A DNA stretch of 5,599 nucleotides, from contig JAJYJR010000417.1 of assembly GCA_021789355.1 (NCBI GenBank), positions 1 through 5,599 on the forward strand, written 5' to 3'. The stretch is from Chloroflexota bacterium (GTDB lineage: Bacteria > Chloroflexota > Limnocylindria > Limnocylindrales > CSP1-4). A program made the translations under genes and the position numbers. Positions 5,589 through 5,599 of this stretch are shown piece after piece; position 1 is the first letter of the stretch, and every line of letters begins with the position of its first letter. Under the pieces are notes generated by a model that had not been told where the DNA came from, ran no database searches, and saw only the letters and a program-made list of their open reading frames with translations.

Positions 5589-5599
5589 ACGATCGGCTG
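5585..5599 (+). CDS. Start of a downstream gene, cut by the window end
   Basis: Only five codons are visible (Met-Asn-Asp-Arg-Leu). The start is supported by the ATGA overlap with the upstream stop and a purine-rich site five bases before it, the usual arrangement for co-translated operon partners. In genomes of this type such a partner of a LiaF-like protein is often a PspC-domain membrane protein with an N-terminus of this kind. That is a guess from context: five residues cannot identify a family. Confidence 0.5.

Noticed and set aside
1..5599. CRISPR array, tRNA or rRNA gene
   Set aside because: I saw no regularly spaced nucleotide repeats, no T-loop/acceptor pairing typical of tRNA and no rRNA-like conserved stretches on either strand.

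Overview
The window is very GC-rich chromosomal DNA, roughly 70% GC by eye, with strong third-position G/C bias in every real gene. The protein types suggest a high-GC Chloroflexota lineage (Limnocylindria/Ellin6529-like) or, second choice, an actinobacterium. They are an Fpg/Nei glycosylase with the conserved C-terminal stretch common in actinobacteria and Chloroflexota, an AdhA-type zinc alcohol dehydrogenase, and a LiaF-like membrane protein followed by another short-spaced gene. This placement rests on recalled family resemblance, not on a search.

Layout. Positions 130-732 hold the remnant of an IS5-family insertion sequence on the minus strand. Its transposase carries two independent lesions: a frameshift near 362 and an internal deletion near 208-225 that removed the second half of the catalytic core. 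Positions 733-1221 show no recognisable gene. From 1222 to 2265 (+) lies a complete Fpg/Nei-family DNA glycosylase with two unusual Pro/Ala-rich insertions. It converges, with a 27-base gap, on a two-gene minus-strand operon (4385 down to 2293): a zinc alcohol dehydrogenase followed by an aldo/keto reductase, overlapping by ATGA and with the reductase's strong ribosome-binding site inside the dehydrogenase's last codons. A 219-base divergent intergenic region follows and contains two tandem hairpins. From 4605 (+) to 5588 a membrane protein carries three N-terminal transmembrane helices and a predicted extracytoplasmic beta-rich domain with an exact 21-residue repeat. A further gene begins at 5585, again with an ATGA overlap, and runs off the window.

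How the genes fit together. The dehydrogenase and reductase look like a translationally coupled redox pair acting on alcohols, aldehydes or ketones. The last two genes look like the start of an envelope-associated operon. The glycosylase is a stand-alone base-excision repair gene. I found no convincing undescribed multi-gene system. The points most worth a second look are the exact-period repeat domain with its hairpin-rich leader, the inserted linkers in the glycosylase, and the doubly broken transposase.
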